64,000 nt of DNA from Bacteroidota bacterium (GCA_020402865.1 JADBYT010000011.1:62001-126000), one strand, 5' to 3'; counted from the stretch's first letter, positions 25,811-35,437 are shown. The notes: a model not told the origin generated them from the sequence alone. Program-made: numbers and translations.

Positions 25811-27865
25811 TTACCGGTTCGGCTGTTTCAGCTGTTGCTGCAGCTGTTTGGCCTGCTGATTTTCGGGGTGTACGTTCAGACATTGATTTACTAACGCAAG
25901 TGCGGCGGCATTGTTGCCCCGGTAAAGCTGCAAACCGGCCATGTTAAGCAGCGCCTGATCATCGTCAGGATCATACCTGAGCGCGGTTTTGTAGCATTGC
26001 TCGGCTTTCTGGTCGTTGCCTTCGAGCAGCCAGAGGTAGCCGAGGTTGGTGTTGGCCTGCACATGTTTCGGATAGGCATCAAGCACCATCTGCAGCTGTG
26101 TGCGGGCTTCGAAATTCTTTTTGTTTACGGCCAGCACCAAGCCGTACTTGGCGCGGAAATCAGGATGAAACGGCGCAAGGTCGGCGGCTTTTTTGTAAAA
26201 GAGTTCGGCGGTTTGCGCATTGCCGGTTTTGTAATACGATTCGCCGATACGGTACGCCGCCCAGGCATGATGGTTATCCCAGCTTTCGCGCAGCAGCACA
26301 CTGTCTAAGGCCGTGCGCACACCTGTGCGGTTAACCAGCGCCACCACACCGGCAAAATCGTTGCGCAAAAAAGAAAGCTGCACAAGTTCGCAGAAATTGC
26401 TGCGTAAATCAGGCAAAAAGCGTTTGGCCGAATCCAGAAACTGCGGATCGGGCGTAAATTTCTCGTACTGCTGCAAATACGCCCGGCCCTTGGTTTGTGC
26501 CGAAGGGTTGGGATCATTCACCGCATACAAACCAAGAAACTTCTTTACATCAGCTGCCGTTTTTGCGCCTTCCGCTTTTGCATCCGCCGCCGGCCTTCTG
26601 ATCCAGTGATCGTGCACAGTGACATGCGGAATATCAATAGAACCCGAGCGCGGCATGTGACACGATACACAATCGTTTTGTGCCGCAGTTAGCGTTTTTA
26701 CCGGCGCATTGCAGCCATGCAGCTTACTCTTTGTGCTTCCCGGCGCATGGCAGCCCGTACAAGTAGCGTTGAATGTGGCCGAACCCGTTTGCTTTACCGT
26801 AATGTGCGGATTGTGGCAGGTTACACACGTAAAGCTGCTGCGGTACGGATGCAACTCATCCTGCACACCGCCTTTGGGCTGCGACTGCAAAAAGCAGGCG
26901 CTCATTTTCAACCGCTCGGCATGCGAAGCCATTATAAATTCATCTTCGGCACCCTCGTACTTGGGCATAAACACCGTCATCACCGAATTCAGTTTCATGC
27001 CGGGCTTAAAATCAAAAAACGATTTGCCCGGCTGCAGCACCGCATTGCCCTGTAAATGGCAACGCTGACACACATCAAACTGTAAATCAGGTTGCAGCTT
27101 GCCGGGGTTTACAATGGAGTAATCAATGAATTTGGACGTATCTACCAGATTGCCCGCCATTTTCTGCTGCACATGTATGGAGCCGGGCCCGTGGCAACGC
27201 TCGCAGGTAATGCCGTCGGGAATTTCGGTAAACTTATTCTCCGAACCTTTTACAAAACCGGGCAAGGTGTTGTGGCAACTCATACACTCCAAGCCGATCT
27301 TGCGATCAAACCGCGAGTTGTGCCCGTCTTCAAAACCCGGCGGCAGATCCCACTTGCCCTTTTGCGTGTAAAACGTCATGGGCATTTGAAACAGATAGCC
27401 GTTTACCGAATAAATGTGCGAATTGGTGTGTTGCCCCGAACCTACAATGTAATCCACCTGCTCGGTGCGTTTGTAAATCGTATCACGCCCATCGAGCCGG
27501 TATTCGCTGATAAACATTTTGCCGCCGCTGAAATAGCTGTGATACCAGAGGTTGCGGTACTTGTCGTAAATAGTGGAATTGTTTCCGAAACTGGCCGACG
27601 TTTTTGCCGTGTTGGCTGTATCAAACGAGCGGCCCATGCCGGTGTGAATGAACGTTTCGTAAATATTCTGGTGGCAGCCTTTGCAGGTGTTCATGCCCAC
27701 GTATTTGGCCGAATCGCTGTGGTTGAGGTAGGGACTTGAGGCGGCAACCGTATCGGCCGCAGGCTTTTTATCATCGCTGCCCGAACAGGCTGCCACTGCG
27801 GCAAGAAGCACACACAGCGCAAAAAACGGCCATGAAAAACGAAAAGTGAAAATGCGTTTGCTCAC
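25811..27865 (-). CDS. Seven-haem cytochrome c lipoprotein with C-terminal TPR domain
   Basis: The 684-aa product begins with a lipoprotein signal (VAAC, Cys27). It holds seven CxxCH haem-attachment motifs: CKGCH (61-65), CMSCH, CERCH, CQRCH, CVTCH, CTGCH and CVSCH. The C-terminal third (after about residue 510) is a TPR solenoid (repeats around YYKTGNAQTAELFYKKA and LLEGNDQKAEQCYKTAL). This layout is seen in periplasmic or surface multihaem cytochromes related to cytochrome c554; the electron partner is unknown. The start is GTG at 27865, the only reasonable start before the signal peptide. mltG follows after 5 bp. Confidence 0.88.
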   Translation of the reverse strand: MSKRIFTFRFSWPFFALCVLLAAVAACSGSDDKKPAADTVAASSPYLNHSDSAKYVGMNTCKGCHQNIYETFIHTGMGRSFDTANTAKTSASFGNNSTIYDKYRNLWYHSYFSGGKMFISEYRLDGRDTIYKRTEQVDYIVGSGQHTNSHIYSVNGYLFQMPMTFYTQKGKWDLPPGFEDGHNSRFDRKIGLECMSCHNTLPGFVKGSENKFTEIPDGITCERCHGPGSIHVQQKMAGNLVDTSKFIDYSIVNPGKLQPDLQFDVCQRCHLQGNAVLQPGKSFFDFKPGMKLNSVMTVFMPKYEGAEDEFIMASHAERLKMSACFLQSQPKGGVQDELHPYRSSFTCVTCHNPHITVKQTGSATFNATCTGCHAPGSTKSKLHGCNAPVKTLTAAQNDCVSCHMPRSGSIDIPHVTVHDHWIRRPAADAKAEGAKTAADVKKFLGLYAVNDPNPSAQTKGRAYLQQYEKFTPDPQFLDSAKRFLPDLRSNFCELVQLSFLRNDFAGVVALVNRTGVRTALDSVLLRESWDNHHAWAAYRIGESYYKTGNAQTAELFYKKAADLAPFHPDFRAKYGLVLAVNKKNFEARTQLQMVLDAYPKHVQANTNLGYLWLLEGNDQKAEQCYKTALRYDPDDDQALLNMAGLQLYRGNNAAALALVNQCLNVHPENQQAKQLQQQLKQPNR

Positions 27866-28034
27866 GTGTGATTGAAATGCCGGGGATAATAGTTGCCCTA
27901 AAATTACGGTTTATATGCCGGGAAAATGCAAGCCTGGTTTTGTTTTTTTAATGTTAATGCCCATTAAAAAAAGCGTTGACCGGTAATGAATTAAAAACCG
28001 CATTGCCAAGTCCGTAAGCGTGAAACCTGCATCG

Positions 28035-28042
28035 TACTTTTG
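28035..28042 (+). promoter_or_regulatory. TACTTTTG box abutting the DUF2490 start
   Basis: Exact TAnnTTTG match ending only 5 bp before the ATG at 28048. Either the transcript is leaderless or the second in-frame ATG (28057) is used. Confidence 0.55.
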
Positions 28043-28047
28043 AAACC

Positions 28048-28746
28048 ATGCGTCTGATGCGTTTATCATTTATCCTTTTGCTGTGCATTATGTTTCCGGG
28101 CTTTGCTTTACGCGCACAGCAGGCAAGTCTGGGCAGCTGGAACATTGTGCAGGTAAAATACGGCCTCACCGGCAAACTCAGTTTGTTTGCCGAAGCCCAG
28201 CTGCGTTCGTTGCGCTTTTACAATCACTTTCATTACTACGAATACAAAGGCGGTATCGAATACAAGGCCCTGCCCGGTTTGCGACTTGCACTCGGCGCAG
28301 GCGATTACGATACATACCGCGAAGGCGGCAATTTTGTTACGCCAAAAAACAACGATGAATTCCGCCTCTGGCCGCAGGTGCAGTTAAGCCAGCAACTGGG
28401 CCGCTTTACGGTTGAGCAGCGCTACCGCGCCGAGTTTCGGTTCACCTCAAACGGCTACCGCAACCGGTTCCGATATCGCCTCTCGCTGCTGTATCCGTTC
28501 GGGAAACCGGTAAACGGCATAAAGCCTTTTCAGCTTAGTGTAAGCAACGAATTGTTTTTCACCAACCGCGAACCCTATTTCGAGCGAAACAGGCTGGCGT
28601 TTAATTTCAACTACCGCATCACACCCAAACTTACACTCATGGCCGGCTATCTGCATCAGTTCGACTATCGCATAAACGACGAAACCGGCCGCGACTTTTT
28701 GCAGCTTGGCGTGTATGTGGAATTGAAGAGGAAAAGTACTCAGTGA
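28048..28746 (+). CDS. DUF2490 outer-membrane protein
   Basis: The 232-aa product has a signal peptide (cleavage near ALRAQ) and alternating amphipathic strands with the SLFAEAQLRSLRFY and YRAEFRF segments typical of DUF2490. The family is predicted to form an outer-membrane beta-barrel, with no defined role. ATG 28048 and ATG 28057 are both possible; the promoter position slightly favours the second. Its last 7 bp overlap the convergent acetyltransferase gene. Confidence 0.82.
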   Translation: MRLMRLSFILLLCIMFPGFALRAQQASLGSWNIVQVKYGLTGKLSLFAEAQLRSLRFYNHFHYYEYKGGIEYKALPGLRLALGAGDYDTYREGGNFVTPKNNDEFRLWPQVQLSQQLGRFTVEQRYRAEFRFTSNGYRNRFRYRLSLLYPFGKPVNGIKPFQLSVSNELFFTNREPYFERNRLAFNFNYRITPKLTLMAGYLHQFDYRINDETGRDFLQLGVYVELKRKSTQ

Positions 28747-29282
28747 CCTTTGCGCACAAGCTGCATCAGCAGTTCATCCACAAAATTATCGCCCACACGG
28801 ATCCAGTCTTTTTTAATACCGGTAATGAGGAATTTGTGACGCTGAAAAAGCATTACACTTTCTTCATTGTCAACCGTTACATTGCAGTAAAGCTGATGCA
28901 GATGCAGCACGTGATAGCAATACTGAATGAGCAGCGAAAGTGCTTCAGAGGCATAACCTTTTCCGCGGTCTTCTTCGTGTGCAATGAGTATGCCCACGCC
29001 TGCGCGCTGGTGGGCCGGATCAAAGTCGAACAGGTCAATGCAGCCTACATCCTTCCCGTCGCGCGTGGTAATCATCAGCCGCAGCTGTTTGTTCGTATGC
29101 AAATCAAGGTGCGAGCTGGCGATGTACTGCTCAAGCACAAAACGCGAAAACGGAGCAAGTGTGTTGCTGGCTTTCCAGATGGCCGGATCGTTTTCCCACT
29201 TGTATAATGCATCCACATCCTGCGGCTCAAGAGCACGCAGGCGGATTCGTTCACCAAGCAATAACTGGATCTGATGCGACAT
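28740..29282 (-). CDS. GNAT N-acetyltransferase
   Basis: The 180-aa product is a RimJ/RimL-SpeG-like acetyltransferase: RIRLRALEPQDVDALYKWENDP at the N terminus, the acetyl-CoA pyrophosphate loop HEEDRGKGYASEAL, and the C-terminal beta-bulge region NEESVMLFQRHKF. The acceptor could be a polyamine, a protein N-terminus or a small amine and cannot be chosen from sequence. It is the last gene of the minus-strand run that starts at 32443, 39 bp after its neighbour. Its stop lies within the end of the convergent DUF2490 gene. Confidence 0.85.
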   Translation of the reverse strand: MSHQIQLLLGERIRLRALEPQDVDALYKWENDPAIWKASNTLAPFSRFVLEQYIASSHLDLHTNKQLRLMITTRDGKDVGCIDLFDFDPAHQRAGVGILIAHEEDRGKGYASEALSLLIQYCYHVLHLHQLYCNVTVDNEESVMLFQRHKFLITGIKKDWIRVGDNFVDELLMQLVRKGH

Positions 29283-29321
29283 ACGATGATGCCAATATAC
29301 ACAAAATGTTTGGCTGCGAAC

Positions 29322-29837
29322 TTATTGCAACACCTCACGGGCAATTGCCCGGTCGATATCGGCGGCAGTGTACACGGGCAATTCAATCTCCGGCTGCTCC
29401 ACAAACACTGCTATACACGCCCCAAGCTGCTGCTGTTTCTGCAACAATGGCAGCAGTTCAAAAATGAAACCGGCTTCGGCTGCCTCTTCTACCCCCTGCG
29501 CCACCGCCAAACTGCGAAGCGGAGCCAGACAGGTCAGTCCGCCGGGACAGATGCGTGTATAAGCGGCAAAAATTTCACTCAGCTGCTCCCTTGCATCTGC
29601 TGAATGCGGTAAATTCCAGCGCACAAACAAAGCCGGAAACTGCCGTCGCTCAATAAGCCTGAAAAGTGATGAGCTGTCTTCGCCCTGCTGGGTTCCGCCT
29701 GTATGCAGCGACCAACAGGCATTTTCATGCAGCAGCAGCAGATGTGGCGGCGGACGATGTATGCGAAGAAGCACAATCCAGCTTCCCTCCTTTAGTTCGT
29801 CCCAATGCCGCAGCGGTGTAACAGCTAATTTCATCAT
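29322..29837 (-). CDS. Hypothetical cytoplasmic protein
   Basis: The 171-aa product has no signal peptide or membrane segment. It is Leu/Ala/Glu-rich, with a possible alpha/beta fold and a WDELKEGSWIVLLRIHRP strand near the start. I recognise no family. Two adjacent ATG codons (29837 and 29834) could serve as the start. It sits 31 bp after the membrane-protein gene in the dapF operon, which is the only clue to its role. Confidence 0.6.
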   Translation of the reverse strand: MMKLAVTPLRHWDELKEGSWIVLLRIHRPPPHLLLLHENACWSLHTGGTQQGEDSSSLFRLIERRQFPALFVRWNLPHSADAREQLSEIFAAYTRICPGGLTCLAPLRSLAVAQGVEEAAEAGFIFELLPLLQKQQQLGACIAVFVEQPEIELPVYTAADIDRAIAREVLQ

Positions 29838-29868
29838 GCAGCAGCAAAGTTATGCAAAGCAACACAAA

Positions 29869-30966
29869 TTACCGGCGCCCCTGCACAGCCGCCGGTTTAG
29901 CATTGCCCGCTTTGCCCCCGCCTTTAAACAACTCATTCCAAACCCCGATAAACGTAACGTGGTTAAGCGGAAATTCAAGAAACACATGCAGAAAACTGAG
30001 CAGAAACAGCACATTAAAACCAATGCTGTAATCCCACACATATAACCCCACAGCCAATGCCCAAAGCACACCAATGAGTACAAGACGCATTTTAGATACT
30101 TCGTGCCATTTAATGACTGTTGTTTTTGAAAACCAGTTGAGATAATGATACGTGTATGCAAAAGCAATAAAACGCATGATGGCCACACCCATGTCGGAAT
30201 TGTAAACGGCAAGTGAGCGGGCTTTAAATAAATCAGGTACCGTGCCGCCATAAGCCATTACAGCCTCAGGCGTATTGCTGAACATCAGTTTATAATCGTC
30301 ATCAAAAAGCGCCATGGTTTCCTGATTCAGTAACCTGAATTTTTCATAGGCCAGCGAGGCATATTCAGTAATCGGCATTGATTCGGGATGCAGAAACACA
30401 ATGAGCAGCGGACAAAGAACAAACACAATTACTGAAAGATATCCGCTGCGGCTTCGGCCTTTGAGTGCGCCGTAAAGCATAAAAATTCCGGTAAACACAT
30501 ACACATGCAGCAGCGTGGGCAGAAACACCGAGAACAACACAAAAAGTTCTTTGGAGATGAGTGCAGTAAGCGCAATCACTAAAAATACAAGCAACCGGTA
30601 AAAGGCCGATTTGATGAGCACCATGGCCAGCGCGCCCGCAAAAGCCACGTAGATAATTGACGTAGTAATGCCTTTGTGCAGTTCAGGGTCAATTTTTATT
30701 TTGGGAGAAATAAGATAGATAATCAGAAACAACACCACTGCCGCTACTGTGAGGAATACATAATCGTATTTACCTTTTGAAAAGAACCCGCGTTTCTGCA
30801 GCCACGAAATTTCGGTGAGGTAATGACCGGGCCCCAGCACGGCATACGAAAAAAGAAAGAGTTCAAAAGGTACGTAAAAAGCCACACCAAGTGCCAGAAT
30901 CATTAACCCGATATTGACGTAGTTAATTTTATCGGTGTTGGGAATGGATGAAACAGTACTGCTCAT
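29869..30966 (-). CDS. Polytopic membrane protein with conserved-looking histidines
   Basis: The 365-aa product has about eight to nine membrane helices. Histidines sit at helix ends in several motifs: GPGHYLTEISW, HVYVFTGIFMLYG, YTYHYLNWFSKT..IKWHE and HVFLEFPLNH. That pattern recalls integral-membrane di-iron or Brp/Blh-like oxygenases, but the similarity is by motif only and I do not claim it. The ATG overlaps the dapF stop by 4 bp (ATGA), so the two are co-translated. The C-terminal tail is Gly/Lys/Arg-rich. Confidence 0.7.
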   Translation of the reverse strand: MSSTVSSIPNTDKINYVNIGLMILALGVAFYVPFELFLFSYAVLGPGHYLTEISWLQKRGFFSKGKYDYVFLTVAAVVLFLIIYLISPKIKIDPELHKGITTSIIYVAFAGALAMVLIKSAFYRLLVFLVIALTALISKELFVLFSVFLPTLLHVYVFTGIFMLYGALKGRSRSGYLSVIVFVLCPLLIVFLHPESMPITEYASLAYEKFRLLNQETMALFDDDYKLMFSNTPEAVMAYGGTVPDLFKARSLAVYNSDMGVAIMRFIAFAYTYHYLNWFSKTTVIKWHEVSKMRLVLIGVLWALAVGLYVWDYSIGFNVLFLLSFLHVFLEFPLNHVTFIGVWNELFKGGGKAGNAKPAAVQGRR

Positions 30967-31745
30967 ACGGTAATTTCGCCTTGAAAAACAAATCGGGCCG
31001 GACCTTCCAGCCAGATATCATCAAAACCGCCATTGCGGCGGTGATAGTGTACATGCAAACTTCCGCCGGGTGTTTCCACCGCAATGCTGCCCGAATCGGG
31101 TGCAAAGCCATGCAGCGAAGCCGCCAGTGCAGCTGCCGTAACACCGGTGCCGCACGAAAGCGTTTCGTTTTCCACCCCACGCTCATAGGTGCGGACAAAA
31201 AGATTTTGTCCCATTACCTCTACAAAATTCACATTGGTGCCTTTTTCGGCATATGCCGCACTGTAACGCACCTCGCGCCCGGCCGCAAATACATTCAGAG
31301 CCGAAACATCACTCATAAACCGCACCACATGCGGCGAACCGGTGTCGATAAAATAATCGCCGCCTGTAAGTGAAGCTTCGTGCACATCGCTCATTTTCAA
31401 CTGCACCTGATCGTCATTGATAAATGCATGATGCGGGCCATCCACAGCAATGAACTTTATTTCGGAATCGGTCACTATACCCAGGTCAAACGCAAAACGG
31501 CATATACAACGCCCGCCATTGCCACACATCGAACTTTGTGCACCGTCGGAATTAAAATATACCATGCGGAAATCATAGCCCGGCTCATTGCGCAGCAGCA
31601 TCAGCCCGTCGGCTCCGATCCCGAAATGCCTGTCGCAAATATGCTCAATAAGTTTTTTATCGTGTTCGGGAAAAACATTTTCCCTGTCGTCAACCAACAC
31701 AAAATCATTTCCCGTACCCTGATATTTATAAAACCTGATTTGCAT
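30963..31745 (-). CDS. dapF: Diaminopimelate epimerase
   Basis: DapF converts LL- to meso-diaminopimelate for lysine and peptidoglycan synthesis. The 260-aa product has both catalytic cysteines in their motifs: MCGNGGRC (Cys74) and LSCGTGVTA (Cys198). The start FYKYQGTGNDFVLVDD is also typical. Length is normal for the family. It follows the anchored protein at 31751-32443 by 5 bp and overlaps the next membrane-protein gene by 4 bp. Confidence 0.96.
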   Translation of the reverse strand: MQIRFYKYQGTGNDFVLVDDRENVFPEHDKKLIEHICDRHFGIGADGLMLLRNEPGYDFRMVYFNSDGAQSSMCGNGGRCICRFAFDLGIVTDSEIKFIAVDGPHHAFINDDQVQLKMSDVHEASLTGGDYFIDTGSPHVVRFMSDVSALNVFAAGREVRYSAAYAEKGTNVNFVEVMGQNLFVRTYERGVENETLSCGTGVTAAALAASLHGFAPDSGSIAVETPGGSLHVHYHRRNGGFDDIWLEGPARFVFQGEITV

Positions 31746-31750
31746 GCCGC

Positions 31751-32443
31751 TTATCCGTTAATACGACTCAGCACTGATTCGTCAGACACCCGTTCATAAG
31801 GTTTATCTTTTGAAGTGTACTCAAGCCGGAACACACCAATGGGTGTTTTCATGTAAATCTGATTGTCGATTTTACTAAGCTGTATTTTGTCTTCGGGGGT
31901 AAAGCCAAACAGCACAAGACGGCTTCGCGTAAGGGTGTAATATTTTGTGTTCAACGGAGAACGCCAGTACTCCACAGTAATGTTTCGCGATGCTTCTTCG
32001 TGTACACCGGCTTCCTTGCGCATCACACTGTCGGTACCCGAAGACTGATCAAAATTGCGCAGTGGTACTACAGCCTGACCAATTATTTCATTTGTTCGCA
32101 GGTCAATGTCTTCATCGCCCGCCGGTCCGCCGCTTTCTGATCCGTCTGAAACGGCTGTAGAATCGGTTTCATTTATATTGGCAGCTGTATTGCCGGTTGA
32201 AGGGTTACGCTCGTTTTTGCGTGATGATTTTTCGCGATTGCCCGGTTTGGGTTTGTTTTTTTCGGCCGGCGCATCATCGTCTTTGCTGGTGAGCGATTTA
32301 TAGAATTCCATTTTCTGCACATACTCATCGAGTTTAAGCAGAAAAAAACCGCCGCCCAGCACGAGGCCCAGCAAGAGCCCGAGGAAAAAGACCTGAAGTT
32401 TATCGCGTACAAGTGAGAGCCGGAGTCGTGACCAGGTTTTCAT
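31751..32443 (-). CDS. Membrane-anchored hypothetical protein
   Basis: The 230-aa product has a basic start, one membrane helix (about 17-37), a long low-complexity linker rich in Lys, Asn, Ser, Glu and Gly (about 55-115), and a C-terminal soluble domain (about 150-230) with several strands. Topology suggests the linker and domain are periplasmic. No family recognised. It heads the dapF operon and has a good TATATTTG box upstream. Confidence 0.68.
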   Translation of the reverse strand: MKTWSRLRLSLVRDKLQVFFLGLLLGLVLGGGFFLLKLDEYVQKMEFYKSLTSKDDDAPAEKNKPKPGNREKSSRKNERNPSTGNTAANINETDSTAVSDGSESGGPAGDEDIDLRTNEIIGQAVVPLRNFDQSSGTDSVMRKEAGVHEEASRNITVEYWRSPLNTKYYTLTRSRLVLFGFTPEDKIQLSKIDNQIYMKTPIGVFRLEYTSKDKPYERVSDESVLSRING

Positions 32444-32463
32444 GCAGATGAGCTAATCGCATT

Positions 32464-32471
32464 CAAATATA
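32464..32471 (-). promoter_or_regulatory. TATATTTG -7 box of the dapF operon
   Basis: Exact TAnnTTTG on the minus strand, 20 bp upstream of the ATG at 32443. Confidence 0.55.
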
Positions 32472-32653
32472 CGATATTATATACTGCCTAAAACTGACAG
32501 TGTGCTGACGTAGTGACAGCCCTCCTGTCGTTTGGGCGTATTCGCCCGCCAATTCTTGTTAAATCGGGGTGAATGATATACGAAAGGAATAAAAATTGAG
32601 GTTATTTTTTGAAATTTGAAAACGCAATCTTTTTCTTAAAACATCATTAACCT

Positions 32654-34099
32654 ATGAACCGTAATTTGCTGCTTGCCTTCAGTTGCGCCGTTTTAGGTGG
32701 TGCGGCTGCACTCGGAATCAACCGGCTTCTTCCGCCGGCCGAAACCAATGCCTATAATTCGGCACCGCCGGCTACCCGCCTTGTTTCCTATTCCGGTGCT
32801 TCCGGTGTTGATTTTCGCGCGGCTGCCGAGCAAACCGTACATGCCGTGGTACACGTAAAAACAAAATTCACCACCCAGCAAACCTATATTGATCCCTTTC
32901 AGGGGCTGTTTTTCGGCAATGGCGGTATTCAAAGTGTGCCGCGTGAACAACAGGCCTCCGGATCGGGCGTAATCATTTCGGCCGACGGGTATATTGTAAC
33001 CAACAACCACGTAATTGAGCAGGCCGAGGAAATTGAAGTCGTGCTGAACGACAAACGCACCTTTTCGGCCACGTTGGTGGGCACCGATCCTACTACCGAC
33101 CTTGCCCTGCTGAAAATTGAGGAAAAAGGACTGCCGTTTGTGGCCTGGGGCAATTCAGACGATGTGAAGGTGGGCGAATGGGTGCTTGCGGTGGGCAATC
33201 CGTTTAACCTTACTTCAACCGTAACCGCCGGCATTGTAAGCGCCAAAGCCCGAAACATTAATATTATTGCCGGAAACGGCAGCGGAAACGGAGCGGTGGA
33301 ATCTTTCATCCAGACCGATGCGGCCGTAAATCCCGGAAACAGCGGCGGGGCCCTTGTTGATGTGCAGGGCAATCTGGTGGGTATCAACACCGCCATAGCT
33401 TCCCAAACCGGCTCGTTTTCAGGCTACTCCTTTGCCATTCCGGTTAATCTGGTACGCAAAGTCGTAACTGACCTCACCGAATTCGGCACCGTGCAGCGCG
33501 GCTACCTCGGCGTAAATATCCGCGATGTGGATGCCGCCCTGGCCAAAGACAAAGGCCTTAAATCAATAAAAGGCGTATATGTAACCGGCCTTATCGACGG
33601 CAGCGCCGCCGCCGATGGCGGACTTGAACCCGGCGATGTGATTACCCGCGTGGGCGATATTAACGTAAACAATGTGCCTGAACTTCAGGAGCAGATCAAC
33701 CGCTTCCGCCCCGGCGATAAAGTACCACTCACCTTTGAGCGGAATGGCAAACAGAAAACGGCGTCTGTTACACTCAAAAACAAAAACAACTCTACCCGCC
33801 TCATTACCAAAGACGATCCGGCCGCTGCCGTTGAATCGCTTGGCGGCACTTTCGAAACCATGGCCGGCGAAGACCTGAAACGCCTCGGCATTACCAACGG
33901 ACTTAAAATTTCAAAGCTGGAAAACGGTAAACTGAAAAGTGCCGGCATCCGCGAGGGCTTCATTATTACGTCCATCGACAAAAAAGCGGTTGGCTCGCCG
34001 GAAGAACTCAAGCAGATACTCGAAAACAAAAAAGGCGGCGTTCTTATCGAAGGGGTTTATCCCAATGGCATGCGCGCCTATTATGCGTTCGGTATGTAA
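32654..34099 (+). CDS. DegP/HtrA-type periplasmic serine protease
   Basis: The 481-aa product has an N-terminal membrane or signal segment, a trypsin-like domain with the triad His119 (TNNHV), Asp149 (TTDLALLK) and Ser230 (NPGNSGGAL), and two PDZ domains (about 290-375 and 395-475, the second with KSAGIREGFIITSID). HtrA proteases degrade or refold damaged envelope proteins. A Gln/Phe-rich loop (around FQGLFFGNGG) before the catalytic domain resembles the LA loop. The start at 32654 is followed by the signal segment. It has a terminator just downstream and precedes rpoD. Confidence 0.95.
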   Translation: MNRNLLLAFSCAVLGGAAALGINRLLPPAETNAYNSAPPATRLVSYSGASGVDFRAAAEQTVHAVVHVKTKFTTQQTYIDPFQGLFFGNGGIQSVPREQQASGSGVIISADGYIVTNNHVIEQAEEIEVVLNDKRTFSATLVGTDPTTDLALLKIEEKGLPFVAWGNSDDVKVGEWVLAVGNPFNLTSTVTAGIVSAKARNINIIAGNGSGNGAVESFIQTDAAVNPGNSGGALVDVQGNLVGINTAIASQTGSFSGYSFAIPVNLVRKVVTDLTEFGTVQRGYLGVNIRDVDAALAKDKGLKSIKGVYVTGLIDGSAAADGGLEPGDVITRVGDINVNNVPELQEQINRFRPGDKVPLTFERNGKQKTASVTLKNKNNSTRLITKDDPAAAVESLGGTFETMAGEDLKRLGITNGLKISKLENGKLKSAGIREGFIITSIDKKAVGSPEELKQILENKKGGVLIEGVYPNGMRAYYAFGM

Positions 34100-34107
34100 C
34101 AAATTCA

Positions 34108-34150
34108 GGCATGCTGCGTTTTACTTAAAGAAATGCAGCATGCCCCTTTT
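34108..34150 (+). terminator. Terminator of the HtrA gene
   Basis: A perfect 10-bp stem (ggcatgctgc at 34108-34117, gcagcatgcc at 34135-34144) is followed by ccttttaattt. Confidence 0.82.
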
Positions 34151-34325
34151 AATTTGAGGATCATAACAAGTTATTAACATTGATCCGTACCTGTTTTATG
34201 TGTAACAGTGCTCATTTTTTATTTCACTTATCGTTTAAATACTGTGTTTTATCGTGCAAATTCCCATAATTATTGAACTTTAAAGGGGTTTCAACGTTTT
34301 GTTTCAAACTTTAGATAACCAATCG

Positions 34326-34356
34326 TTGCCTTTCCCGTTAAAAGGGTGTAATTTTG
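34326..34356 (+). promoter_or_regulatory. Promoter TTG-N20-TAATTTTG of rpoD
   Basis: TTG at 34326-34328 and TAATTTTG at 34349-34356 match the consensus used by the sigma factor this gene encodes. The start codon is 71 bp further on, leaving a leader of about 65 nt. The DNA between the htrA terminator and this promoter (34151-34325) is AT-rich and holds nothing else I can identify. Confidence 0.72.
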
Positions 34357-34427
34357 CCGCGTCTTTTCAGATAAGGCACCGGTAACTTTAATTTAATCGT
34401 TCCAAGGGGGGACATTATTCGTCTGAC

Positions 34428-35291
34428 ATGAGACAGTTAAAAATCACCAAGTCGATCACGAACCGTGAAAGTGCTTCGCTCGACAAATACCTTCAGGAAA
34501 TTGGTCGTGAAGAGTTGATTACCGCTGAAGAGGAAGTGATGCTGGCCAAGCGAATCCGTGAGGGTGATGAAATTGCACTTGCCAAACTGGTGAAAGCAAA
34601 CCTCCGCTTCGTAGTTTCCGTTTCCAAACAGTATCAAAACCAGGGTCTCAGCCTTCCTGACCTTATCAACGAAGGCAACCTCGGTCTGATCAAAGCCGCC
34701 CGCCGTTTCGACGAAACCCGCGGTTTCAAATTCATCTCTTACGCCGTTTGGTGGATTCGTCAGTCAATCCTGCAGGCTCTGGCCGAACAGTCACGTATTG
34801 TTCGCCTGCCGCTCAACCAGGTTGGCTCGCTCAACAAAATCAACAAAGCCTACTCACGCCTCGAACAGGAGTTTGAGCGCGAGCCTACCGCTGAGGAACT
34901 CTCGCAGGTGCTTGACCTTCCGGAAGATAAAGTAGCCGATACCATGCGCGTATCCGGCCGCCACGTATCCATGGATGCTCCCCTGCTCAACGGCGAAGAC
35001 AACAGCCTGCTCGATGTACTGGTGAACCACGATTCGCCCCGCGCCGACCGCCTGCTGATGAACGAGTCGCTCCAGCGCGAAATTGAACGCTCGCTTTCTA
35101 CACTCACCGAGCGCGAGCGCGATGTAATCAAGCTCTTCTTCGGCATTGGCTGCCAGCACGGACTTACGCTCGAAGAAATCGGCGCTAAATTCGATCTTAC
35201 CCGCGAACGTGTCCGCCAGATCAAGGAAAAAGCTATCCGCCGCCTGCGTCACAGCAGCCGAAGCAAACTCCTTAAGGCTTATCTCGGCTAA
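34428..35291 (+). CDS. rpoD: Primary RNA polymerase sigma factor (RpoD/SigA, Bacteroidota short form)
   Basis: The 287-aa protein lacks the long region 1.1 of proteobacterial sigma70, as is usual in Bacteroidota. Region 1.2 ([16 protein letters not shown]), region 2 with the -10 recognition helix ([20 protein letters not shown]), region 3, and region 4 with the helix-turn-helix ([26 protein letters not shown]) are all present. This sigma reads TTG / TAnnTTTG promoters, which occur throughout the window, including in front of this gene. The upstream leader and the structured 3' region suggest post-transcriptional control, but that is inference. Confidence 0.96.
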   Translation: MRQLKITKSITNRESASLDKYLQEIGREELITAEEEVMLAKRIREGDEIALAKLVKANLRFVVSVSKQYQNQGLSLPDLINEGNLGLIKAARRFDETRGFKFISYAVWWIRQSILQALAEQSRIVRLPLNQVGSLNKINKAYSRLEQEFEREPTAEELSQVLDLPEDKVADTMRVSGRHVSMDAPLLNGEDNSLLDVLVNHDSPRADRLLMNESLQREIERSLSTLTERERDVIKLFFGIGCQHGLTLEEIGAKFDLTRERVRQIKEKAIRRLRHSSRSKLLKAYLG

Positions 35292-35302
35292 GCATGACAC
35301 CA

Positions 35303-35407
35303 CTCAGAATCCCAATCTCTTCGTTGGACTTGATTCGGAAATGCTCATTTACACCAGTAAACTCCGCTTTCCGAATACAGCGTCCGCCTCAATCTTGAGA
35401 TTCTGAG
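35303..35407 (+). other. Possible structured 3' region downstream of rpoD
   Basis: An outer pair ctcagaatc (35303-35311) and gattctgag (35399-35407) encloses an inner pair ttcggaaa (35334-35341) and tttccgaa (35368-35375). It lies between the rpoD stop and its terminator, so it would be part of the mRNA tail or a separate small RNA. Confidence 0.4.
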
Positions 35408-35437
35408 CGATGTCATACAATGCACACATAGAAATCC

